A stretch of DNA of 64,000 nucleotides, taken from the NCBI RefSeq assembly GCF_002266425.1, contig NZ_NPMN01000003.1, forward strand, positions 1 to 64,000. Reading direction: 5' to 3'. Positions 9,581 through 17,922 of this stretch are shown piece by piece. The DNA is from Tissierella sp. P1. GTDB lineage: Bacteria; Bacillota; Clostridia; Tissierellales; Tissierellaceae. The translations under genes were made by a program, and so were the position numbers. Within the stretch, counting starts at the first letter, position 1; each line of letters starts with the position of its first letter. The notes beneath the pieces are model-generated. The model saw nothing but the letters and a program-made list of their open reading frames with translations. It was not told where the DNA came from and did no database searches.

Positions 9581-11597
9581 AATAATTGTTACTGATGATG
9601 ATATTAAATTTACAGAAAATATATTGTTAGATAAAGGACAAAAATTTGATGAATCAAGACGCAAATATATAAGAGACTTTGATACATTAGATTTAATGGC
9701 TGTTCCGGGAAGCGGTAAGACAACACTACTTTTAGCTAAATTATTAATTTTAGAAAGAAATCTGCCATTTTCTGATAATAGTGGTATATTGGTACTTTCA
9801 CATACAAATACAGCTGTTGAAGAAATAAAGGATAAAATAAAGTTATTTAGTCATAGATTGTTTAATTACCCTAATTTCGTAGGTACGATTCAGAGCTTTG
9901 TAAATAAATATTTAGCTCTACCATATTATGAAGATATATATATAAAAAAGATACAGAGTATTGATGAGAAAAAATATTATGAAGCTATTGAAAAGTATTA
10001 CAATAATATCAAAAATTATACATTTAAAAGTTGGCTAATAAATCAATATGATCCCATTGAAAAACTTAAAAAAATTAGACTAAATGAAAATGATAGTTTA
10101 ATAAACTACGTAAATGGAAAAGAGGAAGAATTCCAATTAAAAGATAAAAAATCTAATAGTTATATAGAATTACAAAAAATGAAGAAAGATTTATTAAAGC
10201 TTGGAATTTTACACTATGATGATGCATACTATCTTGCTTCAAGATATATTAATAAAAATCCACTAATAATAAATATTATACAAAATAGATTTAGATATGT
10301 TTTTGTTGATGAAATGCAAGATATGGATATTCATCAGAATAACCTATTAGAAAAGATATTTTATAACTATGAAAAAGAAATATCATCATTACAAAGACTT
10401 GGTGATATTAATCAAGCAATATATAGCAATGAAATTCATACTGATAATATATGGAAAAACAAAAAAAGCATGCATATAATTAACGGAAGTAACAGATTAA
10501 CTAAATTAAATGCAGAATTAGCTTCAAGATTTTCTATAGATAATAATCAAATAAATGGATTAAATAATATAAATAAGAACTATAAACCTATTTTGTTAGT
10601 ATATGATAAGAATAAAGTAAGATGCTATGTTATACAAGCTTTTTCAAGATACGTAACTGAACTGTTTAGAAAAGATTATACTACTAATAGTATAGTATAT
10701 AAGGTTGTTTCTTGGAGACGTTACCATGAACATGAAGACAAGATAACATTATCATCATATTGTCCTAATTATAGCTATATGGATCAAATTGATAATAATC
10801 ATCATAATTCGGTTGGTATAATTACAGATTTTTATGAACTAACAAAAATTTTAACAAAGAAAATTATTGATAAATTAAATGAAGCAGGTATTAAGATAAA
10901 TAATAACCATATAACTAAATTTGAACTAATTAATTATCTAAAAGATATTGATAATGGAGAATATGATAAGTATAAGCTATTTTTATATAAATCTATAAAT
11001 TTACTATTTGCTAATAATTACGTTGAGTTTTATAAGCAATTTAATGCTTATTTAAAAGATTTAATTAAACTATTAACTAATAAAAATTATAGCATTGAAT
11101 CAACTTTTATTGATGAAGAAGGTATTAAATTATATATAAAAAAAGATGCTAATGATAGAAAGTGTAGAATGTGTGATATTATGGGTGTTACTCCTATTAT
11201 TACAACTGTTCATTCTGTTAAAGGTGAAACTCATGATGTAACATTATTTTTGGAATCATTTTACAACTCTAAATATGAAAGTGATATATTACATGAAGTA
11301 ATATGTGGAAAAACTATTGGGGAAGTATTACAAGAAGATTATGATAAAATAAAACAGTTAAAACAAGAAATAGAAGATTTAAAGGATAGAGGAAAAACGA
11401 GGGGAATTAAGACGAGAGAAGATAAAATTAAGTCAATTGAATTAGCAATCAATTATAAAAAACAGTATTCAAAATTAGTTTATGTAGCATTGACACGTGC
11501 AAAAAGCATTATAGGATATGGAATAAGTAAGGATAAGTATAATGAATATTTAGAGGACAATATAAATAAGGGGGAGTGGGAGATAATTTTTGTTTAG
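9567..11597 (+). CDS. gajB: GajB-like UvrD/Rep-type helicase
   Basis: 676 residues of superfamily 1 helicase. Motifs in order: Walker A AVPGSGKTT (45-53), LSHTNTAVEEI (motif Ia), FVDEMQDMD (motif II), LGDINQAIY (motif III), TTVHSVKGETHD (motif V) and YVALTRAKS (motif VI). It overlaps the end of the OLD nuclease gene by 14 bases, showing tight co-translation. GajB senses DNA ends and activates GajA in characterised Gabija systems. It is longer than the roughly 500-residue GajB of Bacillus; the extra sequence lies in the middle (about 200-240 and 330-470) and is asparagine/lysine-rich. No ribosome-binding site is evident apart from translational coupling. Confidence 0.75.
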   Translation: MHANKIIVTDDDIKFTENILLDKGQKFDESRRKYIRDFDTLDLMAVPGSGKTTLLLAKLLILERNLPFSDNSGILVLSHTNTAVEEIKDKIKLFSHRLFNYPNFVGTIQSFVNKYLALPYYEDIYIKKIQSIDEKKYYEAIEKYYNNIKNYTFKSWLINQYDPIEKLKKIRLNENDSLINYVNGKEEEFQLKDKKSNSYIELQKMKKDLLKLGILHYDDAYYLASRYINKNPLIINIIQNRFRYVFVDEMQDMDIHQNNLLEKIFYNYEKEISSLQRLGDINQAIYSNEIHTDNIWKNKKSMHIINGSNRLTKLNAELASRFSIDNNQINGLNNINKNYKPILLVYDKNKVRCYVIQAFSRYVTELFRKDYTTNSIVYKVVSWRRYHEHEDKITLSSYCPNYSYMDQIDNNHHNSVGIITDFYELTKILTKKIIDKLNEAGIKINNNHITKFELINYLKDIDNGEYDKYKLFLYKSINLLFANNYVEFYKQFNAYLKDLIKLLTNKNYSIESTFIDEEGIKLYIKKDANDRKCRMCDIMGVTPIITTVHSVKGETHDVTLFLESFYNSKYESDILHEVICGKTIGEVLQEDYDKIKQLKQEIEDLKDRGKTRGIKTREDKIKSIELAINYKKQYSKLVYVALTRAKSIIGYGISKDKYNEYLEDNINKGEWEIIFV

Positions 11598-11853
11598 AAT
11601 AATAATATCTATACTATTTAATGAATATCTATGTTATCTTCATAAAAAATATTATTTAGCATTGATGGAACTAAAAATTTACTAACTATTTAAATAAGTT
11701 TATTTAAATAGAATACAAAAACAGGTATTAAATACGAGTGAAATAGTGTTTGCTATATTATTTGCTGTAGAAATATGTTCTATATATAAGTAAGAAAATT
11801 TATGGTATAAAAGAAAATTAAGTATATAAATAATAGAACAGGGTGATGTTAAA

Positions 11854-12318
11854 ATGGAATATATATATATTATAGTAAATTTTATAATTTCAATAATTGT
11901 AGCTGTAGTAACTGCAAAAATAGCAATTAAAGATTTTTACAGGCAAGAAATATGGCTGAGAAAAGAAAGTAAATATAGTGAAATTATTGGTAACCTTAGT
12001 ATACTACAGAAATACTATGGAGATATGTTTGATGAATTTGTTGGAGAATCTGAATCAATAGTAGATGATGATTTAATTAAAAAAAAGTATAATACTTCAC
12101 TACGAGAACTAGAACTTGTTACTTTTTCTAATGGATTTATGTTAAATCCAAAAGTATCAGATATTTTAAGTCAGCTATTTTACTCTGCTAGAAACAAAAC
12201 TGAAAACGAAAGAATGGGAGATTTTGTATCATATATTGATAGAATGTATGGTGAGATAAGAGATAGCAAAGAAAAGATAATAGAAATTGCCAAAAAGGAT
12301 TTAAAAGTAAAGAATTAA
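11854..12318 (+). CDS. Membrane-anchored protein of unknown function
   Basis: 154 residues. One N-terminal transmembrane segment (about residues 4-24) is followed by a basic stretch (FYRQEIWLRKES) and a helical cytosolic domain. Start ATG 11854 has GGTGAT upstream. It stands 250 bases after the Gabija-like pair and before the ParAB operon. The layout (one membrane segment plus an alpha-helical domain) is seen in many small membrane proteins of defence islands, but no family is recognisable. Confidence 0.5.
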   Translation: MEYIYIIVNFIISIIVAVVTAKIAIKDFYRQEIWLRKESKYSEIIGNLSILQKYYGDMFDEFVGESESIVDDDLIKKKYNTSLRELELVTFSNGFMLNPKVSDILSQLFYSARNKTENERMGDFVSYIDRMYGEIRDSKEKIIEIAKKDLKVKN

Positions 12319-12453
12319 ATTTTTGGATTAGAATAAGAAACAGTACGAATTTAATAATATATAATAAGACTTTAATAAACTATTCTAGATATATATAAAG
12401 TATTGCGTGACATAATTTAGCACTATAAGTTTATATATAATAAATATCTTCAT

Positions 12454-12486
12454 AAAAGGAGTCCAATAAAATGGACTCTTTTTTAA
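12454..12486. terminator. Rho-independent terminator upstream of parA
   Basis: Stem GGAGTCCA / TGGACTCT with an AATAAAA loop and a T-rich tail. It isolates the ParAB operon from the defence block. Confidence 0.6.
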
Positions 12487-12520
12487 AAATCTGCAAATAA
12501 ATATTTAAGGAGGAATTATA

Positions 12521-13312
12521 ATGTCAAAAACAACTGCAATAATAAACCAAAAGGGCGGAGTTGGAAAAACAACTACTGCCCTTAATTTATCTTATGTACT
12601 ATCAGAAAATAGAGAGAAAGTACTACTTATAGACTTTGATCCACAGGCAAGTTTAACGGCTGCACTAGGATACAATGCAGATAATAAAATAAACATACAA
12701 ACATTAATGGCAGCAGCAATAGAAGAAAATGAATTAGAAGAAGATTATATTATAAACATAAAAGATAACTTAGACTTAATTCCTTGTTCTCTAGAGTTGG
12801 CAGGAATAGAAATGTCTTTAGTAAATGTAATGAGTAGAGAGATGGTATTAAAATCAGTAATTGAAAACATTGAAGATAATTATGACCATATTATAATAGA
12901 TTGCTCTCCTAGCCTTGGTATGCTAACTATAAACGCATTAGCAGCATGCAATAGCATAATTATACCAGTAACCCCTGAGTACCTCTCTGCGAAGGGACTA
13001 GGACTTTTAATAAATAACATAAGTAAAATAAGAAAAAAAATTAACCCTAATTTAACGGTAGATGGAATACTAATTACCATGATAAATGAAAGGACTCATT
13101 TATCTAAAGAAATGACTAGAGTATTAAATGAATCAGTAGATTCCATTAAGAATAAGTTTAATCTGGATATGAAAGTATTTCAAAGTAAGATACCTATATC
13201 AGTAAAAGTAGGTGAAGCAATAATGAATAGAAAATCTATTATAGAATATAATCCAAAGAATAAAGTATCAGAATCATATAAAGATTTTGCAAGGGAGTGG
13301 AGAGAATGGTAA
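12521..13312 (+). CDS. parA: ParA/Soj-family partition ATPase
   Basis: 263 residues. Deviant Walker A KGGVGKTT at 11-18, Walker A' DFDPQAS, Walker B IIDCSPSLG. Start ATG 12521 has AAGGAGG 8 bases upstream. It overlaps the ParB-like gene by 7 bases. ParA ATPases move or space ParB-parS complexes over the nucleoid; on a mobile element this stabilises the excised or replicating form. The protein ends FAREWREW, a weak echo of the aromatic-Glu tails seen on other proteins of this element. Confidence 0.9.
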   Translation: MSKTTAIINQKGGVGKTTTALNLSYVLSENREKVLLIDFDPQASLTAALGYNADNKINIQTLMAAAIEENELEEDYIINIKDNLDLIPCSLELAGIEMSLVNVMSREMVLKSVIENIEDNYDHIIIDCSPSLGMLTINALAACNSIIIPVTPEYLSAKGLGLLINNISKIRKKINPNLTVDGILITMINERTHLSKEMTRVLNESVDSIKNKFNLDMKVFQSKIPISVKVGEAIMNRKSIIEYNPKNKVSESYKDFAREWREW

Positions 13313-14328
13313 AAGGGATTATAAATGTAAATGACATATTAGGAATTACTGATGATGACTTAGAAGAAAATCAACCTAAAAAAACAGGAATCACAGAAAT
13401 AGAGCTATCCAAACTTATTCCTTTTAAAAATCATCCATTTAAATTATATGAAGGTGAAAGATTAAATGATATGGTTGATAGTATAAAAGAACATGGTGTG
13501 ATAACTCCACTCATAGTTAGACCATTGGAAGATAATAAATATGAAATATTATCAGGACATAATAGAGCAAATTCTGCAAAGATAGCTGGACTTGAAAAAA
13601 TACCAGTAGTTATTAAAGAATATCTAACTGATGAAGAAGCAATGTTAATAGTCACAGAAACCAATTTAATACAAAGAGCATTTTCAGAACTAACTCATTC
13701 TGAGAAGGCTAGAGTATTAACTGAAAGACATAAAGCAATTAAGCAGCAAGGCAGAAGAATTGATTTGATAAATGAAATTGAAGGCCTGTCTAAATCTGAT
13801 GATTTAGAGGAAAACTTAACTTCTCGCAGAATCAGCGAAAAGTTGAACAGTGATATAAGAATAGGTGAAAGTTATAGCCTATCTCCAAGAACAGTATCTG
13901 ATTATTTAAGAATAGATACATTAATATATGATTTAAAAGCTAGATTAGACAACAATGAAATTCCTTTTACATCAGGAGTAGACTTATCTTTTTTAAAAGA
14001 AGATGAGCAAGAAATAGTTGAATTTATACTAGATGATCATAAATTCAAAGTAGAACTGAAAAAATCTGAAATTCTAAAGACTTTATCTAAAGGAAGAAAT
14101 TTCAACTATGATAAAGCCTATGAAGTTCTATCTGGTAAATATTTTGATAAACCAAAAGGAAGTAAAAAGCCTAAATTTACACCAAAATTCACTAAGAATA
14201 TAGTTCAGAAATATGTTACGGAAAATCGTACTATAAGTGAAGTTGAAAAAATTATAGAAGAACTTCTTGAAGATTATTTCTCACAAAATCATGAAATTGA
14301 AGAGGGAGAAGAGTTTGAGATGGAATAA
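13306..14328 (+). CDS. parB: ParB-family partition protein
   Basis: 340 residues from ATG 13306, chosen over the upstream GTG 13297 because GGGAG then lies at normal spacing. The N-terminal ParB/Srx domain carries ISxGHNRANSAKIAG-type sequence (LSGHNRANSA, the CTP/parS-closure motif), then the helix-turn-helix region ending in YSLSPRTVSDYLR. The C-terminal region is lysine-rich, then an acidic tail EIEEGEEFEME. Co-transcribed with parA. The tail is one of a set of related C-termini found on several proteins of the element. No parS site could be assigned by eye. Confidence 0.88.
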   Translation: MVKGIINVNDILGITDDDLEENQPKKTGITEIELSKLIPFKNHPFKLYEGERLNDMVDSIKEHGVITPLIVRPLEDNKYEILSGHNRANSAKIAGLEKIPVVIKEYLTDEEAMLIVTETNLIQRAFSELTHSEKARVLTERHKAIKQQGRRIDLINEIEGLSKSDDLEENLTSRRISEKLNSDIRIGESYSLSPRTVSDYLRIDTLIYDLKARLDNNEIPFTSGVDLSFLKEDEQEIVEFILDDHKFKVELKKSEILKTLSKGRNFNYDKAYEVLSGKYFDKPKGSKKPKFTPKFTKNIVQKYVTENRTISEVEKIIEELLEDYFSQNHEIEEGEEFEME

Positions 14329-14344
14329 AGTATTGATAATTAAT

Positions 14345-14446
14345 ATGATGATTATAATAGAAAGTAGTTTGATCATTTATAAAAATAATGAACATGAAGA
14401 AGAAAGTGAAAATGAATTAGAAGATGATTGGGAATTAGAACCATAG
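14345..14446 (+). CDS. 33-codon orphan acidic tail ORF
   Basis: ATG 14345 to TAG 14446 encodes 33 residues ending HEEESENELEDDWELEP. There is no ribosome-binding site. It starts 16 bases after the ParB-like gene and is followed at once by a hairpin. The ending is almost the same as those of the Fic toxin and of the proteins ending at 20517 and 55489. It is probably the leftover 3' end of a lost gene carrying the shared tail, not a functional gene. Confidence 0.35.
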   Translation: MMIIIESSLIIYKNNEHEEESENELEDDWELEP

Positions 14447-14447
14447 T

Positions 14448-14494
14448 TAAAACTAGCAATAGAAGTATCTATAGCTAGTTTTTTAATTGTATAA
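14448..14494. terminator. Terminator with AAACTAGCAATAGA / TCTATAGCTAGTTT stem
   Basis: A long stem with a short loop ending in TTTTTT. It ends the parAB transcript. The same type of hairpin (AGTAGCnATAG ... CTATAGCTACT) recurs at 54950-54985 and 55491-55530, and in weaker form at 20527-20565. Confidence 0.65.
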
Positions 14495-14573
14495 ATAACA
14501 TAAAAGGGAAGTATAAAAGAAAACTTCTTTAATATTTCCCTTTTTCTATTTAAGAACATTTGGAGGTGTTTCT

Positions 14574-15542
14574 ATGGCAGTCAAAAGATTTACAGATGAA
14601 GAAATCTATATAGCCAATAACATTAACATAATGGATTACATAAATAGTTTAAATTTAGATACTAAAAGAGCAGGAAGAACTTTTAAAGTAGAAGGGCATG
14701 GGGGGCTATATATTGATCCAGTAGAGAACAGATGGAATTGCTTTTCACAAGGTAAAGGTGGAGGACCAATTCAATTAGTAATGTTTTTAGAAAACAAGAA
14801 ATGGGTGGAAGCAGTAAAAACATTATTAGATAATAGCTATGAAACCAATCCAATACAGAATAATAGAAAAGACATTCAAATAGAAGAAAGTAAAGAATTT
14901 ATATTACCTAAGAAAAATAAAACTTTTAATCACATGATAGCATATCTCATACACACTAGAGGCATTGATAAAGATATTGTATATAATTGTATACAGAATA
15001 AAATACTCTATGAAGATGAAAAAAGGAACTGTGTATTTGTTGGCTATGATGCAGAAGGAATATCAAGATATGCAGGTCTTAGAGGTACAAACTCCAATAA
15101 TGTTTTTAAGGGAGAGGTAGAAAACAGCAATAAAGCTTTTTCTTTCAATATCCCAGGAAAGACAAATAAACTTTATGTTTTTGAATCTCCAATAGAGCTT
15201 ATGAGCTATTTGACCCTAAGCAAGAGATTCTTTAATGGTGGTGAATTTAATCATCATATGTTATCATTAGGATGTTTGGCACCTATAGCATTAGATAGAT
15301 ATCTTGAGAACAATCCTAACATTAATGAAATAAACATATGTCTTAACAATGATAAATGGGGAATTAATGCTGCAAAGAATATAAGACAAGAATACGAAGG
15401 TAGATACAGAGTAAATATAGAGTATCCTAATCTAAAGGATTTTAATGAGGTTTTAGTTTATATTAATAGTGGTGTTCAAAGTAATTCAAAAGAAATACAA
15501 TTAGAAAATGAAGAAAGTGAGGATTATGAAATGGAATTATAA
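14574..15542 (+). CDS. Plasmid/ICE-type primase-like protein (DUF3991/TOPRIM)
   Basis: 322 residues, start ATG 14574 behind GGAGGTG. The N-terminal region has the fold signature of the CHC2 zinc finger of DNA primase (GRTFKVEGHGG ... WNCFSQGKGGGPIQLVM) but lacks the zinc cysteines. A TOPRIM half follows: YVFESPIELMSYL (Glu) and EINICLNNDKWGINAA (the DxD position reads NDKWG). DUF3991/TOPRIM proteins occur on conjugative elements and are thought to prime replication after transfer. It ends ENEESEDYEMEL, the shared acidic-aromatic tail. A transferred primase would fit a secretion-signal role for that tail. Confidence 0.75.
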   Translation: MAVKRFTDEEIYIANNINIMDYINSLNLDTKRAGRTFKVEGHGGLYIDPVENRWNCFSQGKGGGPIQLVMFLENKKWVEAVKTLLDNSYETNPIQNNRKDIQIEESKEFILPKKNKTFNHMIAYLIHTRGIDKDIVYNCIQNKILYEDEKRNCVFVGYDAEGISRYAGLRGTNSNNVFKGEVENSNKAFSFNIPGKTNKLYVFESPIELMSYLTLSKRFFNGGEFNHHMLSLGCLAPIALDRYLENNPNINEINICLNNDKWGINAAKNIRQEYEGRYRVNIEYPNLKDFNEVLVYINSGVQSNSKEIQLENEESEDYEMEL

Positions 15543-15669
15543 TTATTAAAAAAATAATAAGTACATCAATTTAAGTATTGAAAACAGTTTAAGAGATTTT
15601 GAATTTGTGTAAAATAGTATTTATTATGGTATAATATAATTAAGGAGAAAAAGAAAAGGTGTGATATCT

Positions 15670-15837
15670 ATGAAAGATATAGAAAAGATTATAAGAAAAG
15701 TTGACGGAAATATGTCTATAGAAGGTATGCCTTTAAGTGAGGAAGATAAAGAAAGAATTAGGATATGCCTTACTGAAAAGATTAGTTTTGATGAGATGAC
15801 TAGGAAATTGGTGGAAAAGCATACTGTAGATATATAG
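15670..15837 (+). CDS. VbhA-like antitoxin of the Fic toxin
   Basis: 55 residues, ATG 15670 behind AAAGGTG, stop 15837. It starts 8 bases upstream of the Fic gene. The sequence matches small VbhA-type antitoxins: VDGNMSIEGMPLSEEDK, with Ile-Glu-Gly at the inhibitory helix ((S/T)xxxE(G/N) in the family; the first position is Asn here), then a helix ISFDEMTRKLVEKH. In class I Fic systems the Glu of this helix blocks the ATP site of the toxin. The family call rests on gene order and the motif. Confidence 0.65.
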   Translation: MKDIEKIIRKVDGNMSIEGMPLSEEDKERIRICLTEKISFDEMTRKLVEKHTVDI

Positions 15838-15845
15838 GTAAGAAT

Positions 15846-16571
15846 ATGAAAAGAGATTATGATTATACTTACGAATGGGACAGTAGATATTGTTATCCCA
15901 ACTCTTTTGTACTAAGAAATAAACTTAATATAACTAATAGAGAAGAACTTGATGTGGTTGAAAGAAAAATCACATCTCTTCGTATGGCAGAAATTAGTAA
16001 AAAGCCAGTTAGAGGAAACTTTGATTTAAAACATTTACAGGATATACATAGGCATATATTTAAAGATATTTATGAATGGGCTGGTGAGTTAAGAACTGTT
16101 AATATATCAAAGGGGAATACATTTTATAATCAAATGTATATTTCTGATGGATTTAAAGATATATTTTCCAAACTTAGAAAAGAAAAGTTTTTAATAGGAA
16201 CAGTACAGGAAGATATAGCCGGAAAACTTGCTTACTATTTAAGCGAAATCAATGTAATCCATCCTTTTAGAGAAGGTAATGGAAGAACTCAAAGAATAAT
16301 GATAGAGTATTTAGCGCAAGTAGCAGGATATGATGTTGATTTTTATAATATATCTCAAACTGAAATGGTAGAAGCAAGCGTGGCTTCTTTTAATTGTGAT
16401 TATATTAAAATGATAGAAATATTTAAGAAAATAACAAGTTCTATTACAAAGCAAGAACAGGAAAGTTTTATAAATCAAATATCAACTATAAATAGTCCAG
16501 TTTTAAGAGCATATCAAAAACTAAACGGAATAAATTCAATGTTAGAAGATAAATGGGAGCTAGAAAAGTAG
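15846..16571 (+). CDS. Fic-domain AMPylating toxin (VbhT-like)
   Basis: 241 residues. The Fic core HPFREGNGRTQR (His139 to Arg150) is complete, with the flap region GNTFYNQMYIS and EWAGELRTVNISKG upstream as in class I Fic toxins. There is no internal inhibitory helix, in keeping with a separate antitoxin just upstream. Fic toxins of this class attach AMP to bacterial targets such as gyrase and topoisomerase IV. The short C-terminal extension ends MLEDKWELEK, the shared tail of this element. In Bartonella VbhT the C-terminal extension is a T4SS secretion signal (BID domain); here the tail is short and of different sequence. The stop codon lies inside a hairpin (AGCTA / TAGCT, then T6). Confidence 0.85.
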   Translation: MKRDYDYTYEWDSRYCYPNSFVLRNKLNITNREELDVVERKITSLRMAEISKKPVRGNFDLKHLQDIHRHIFKDIYEWAGELRTVNISKGNTFYNQMYISDGFKDIFSKLRKEKFLIGTVQEDIAGKLAYYLSEINVIHPFREGNGRTQRIMIEYLAQVAGYDVDFYNISQTEMVEASVASFNCDYIKMIEIFKKITSSITKQEQESFINQISTINSPVLRAYQKLNGINSMLEDKWELEK

Positions 16572-16734
16572 CTTCTTTTTTATTGTAGAAAAATTCAATA
16601 GCATCAGATGCTATTAGAAATTAATTAGGGGTGTCAAAATGAATAACTTTACAGAAATAATTTTCTTTTTCAATAACCAAAAACAAAAAAGAATGAGGAT
16701 AGTTAAAGCTTGTACTTATAGTATGGCAAGTCTC

Positions 16735-16823
16735 CTATTTGTCGGACTTCGCCCGATAAATAGCCTTGCAAGAGGGGAGTTTGCCTCCCCCCTTGACCCC
16801 TAAATACTCGGGAAGTCTCCCGA
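16735..16823. other. Cluster of three GC-rich stem-loops
   Basis: Stem 1 CTATTTGTCGG / CCGATAAATAG (16735-16763), stem 2 GGGGAG / CTCCCC (16774-16790), stem 3 TCGGGA / TCCCGA (16808-16823). The stretch is far richer in G+C than anything around it. It could be a structured RNA, a single-strand replication origin or part of a transfer region; the sequence alone does not decide. Confidence 0.45.
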
Positions 16824-16890
16824 ACCCTCTGACGGATATTGAAAAAGAAAATCAAAAAATAAAATGGATATAAAGCTGATGATTTAGAGG

Positions 16891-16931
16891 AAAACTTTGA
16901 TTTGGGCAAATTTTGCCCAAATCAAAGTTTT
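16891..16931. repeat. 41-base near-perfect palindrome
   Basis: Twenty-base arms around a single central T: AAAACTTTGATTTGGGCAAA, T, then the reverse complement. It may be a two-way terminator (T-rich on both sides), a large operator or a replication/recombination site. Confidence 0.6.
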
Positions 16932-17218
16932 ATTTCAGATAGTATAAAATCCTGCATATGAGCATGACGGGACTCACATATAGATTAAGTTGGACGAAGG
17001 AAGTTTGGGATATAAATCCTGTTAGAAAGAGGTTTAACTACTATATAAAGTGAGCAAAAGTCATTGTTTATAGAAAAATATAGATGTTACTTTTATTAGG
17101 TTAGGATTAAGATAGACATTTCATGTAAAATAAATTATTTTGCATAAAATGATCTACTAAAATAATAAAAAATCAATTAGAAGTATTAAAAAATACTACT
17201 TGATTTAAAGAGGTAAAT

Positions 17219-17326
17219 ATGGGGGAATATTACTTGGATATTTTTTCAACACACGAAATAGCTACTATATTTTGGTCTCAATTATTTATATTTTTTATAC
17301 TTATATTACCATACTCGATGTTTTAG
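17219..17326 (+). CDS. Short membrane peptide, possibly a truncated gene
   Basis: 35 residues from ATG 17219 behind GAGG. MGEYYLDIFSTHEIA is followed by one hydrophobic segment (IFWSQLFIFFILILPY). Longer clostridial membrane proteins begin with a similar 'FSTREIA' stretch, so this is probably an N-terminal remnant. The gene stops abruptly just before the LanC fragment. Confidence 0.35.
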   Translation: MGEYYLDIFSTHEIATIFWSQLFIFFILILPYSMF

Positions 17327-17397
17327 AAAAGTCTGAAAATAACAAAAATAAGCTTGTGAAATATAAATAATTAATATAAAATATCTATTATACATAT

Positions 17398-17661
17398 ATG
17401 GTATGCCATGGCTATTCTGGCTTAGCTGCTATAATGAAAGGTATGTATAATGACACAAAAAATACTGTGTTTCTGAATAAAGCAATGGAAATAGCAAATC
17501 TTATTATTTATAGAATGAGTAATAATAAAGATAATGATATTTCTATAGATGATTTTAAAAAATATAGTTATCTTGAAGGATATTCTGGAGTCTTGGAAAC
17601 TATTTATTCATTAATAATGAACAAATTAAATGTAAATGAACAACGATTATTAATTATTTAA
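17398..17661 (+). pseudogene. C-terminal fragment of a second LanC-type cyclase
   Basis: 87 codons starting right at the zinc motif (CHG at residues 3-5) and ending YLEGYSGVLETIYSLIM, matching the last quarter of LanC and the fragment at 4059-4643. The first zinc Cys (WCY motif) and the rest of the barrel are missing, so it is not functional. As in the other copy, an S41 peptidase gene follows in the same direction, here after 260 bases. Confidence 0.6.
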
Positions 17662-17922
17662 TCAATAAAATATATTTAAATATTTAGCTAAAAAGGAGAT
17701 TTCTGCCATGCCTTAATTTTATGAGAATTTTTAAATTTAATCTGGAAATTTTGATGATTTTGATTTAGGCCTTGATAAGATAACTATCTTTGACTTCAAT
17801 TTCTATTTGTTTTTCGTTTTTAATTCCATGTGTAAATTATAAATAGTGAGAATATAAGCTAGTAAAAGTTATAAGTTCCTTTTATTAACTTATATTCATT
17901 ATGAATGGAGATATAGATATAT

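Larger units (their letters stand above)
16572..17218. other. Gene-poor region with structured DNA
   Basis: No firm gene. A 54-codon frame (16639-16803) has a GGGGTG ribosome-binding site and encodes a basic then hydrophobic peptide (RIVKACTYSMASLLFVGLRP), but it runs through three GC-rich hairpins and may be fortuitous. A 41-base palindrome and an A+T-rich tail of about 280 bases follow. Confidence 0.4.

Noticed and set aside
16639..16803. 54-codon frame with a fair ribosome-binding site
   Set aside because: Half of it is GC-rich hairpin sequence; coding would be accidental. Mentioned under the gene-poor region rather than called.
16703..16909. 68-codon minus-strand frame
   Set aside because: Mirror of the GC-rich hairpins; no start signal.
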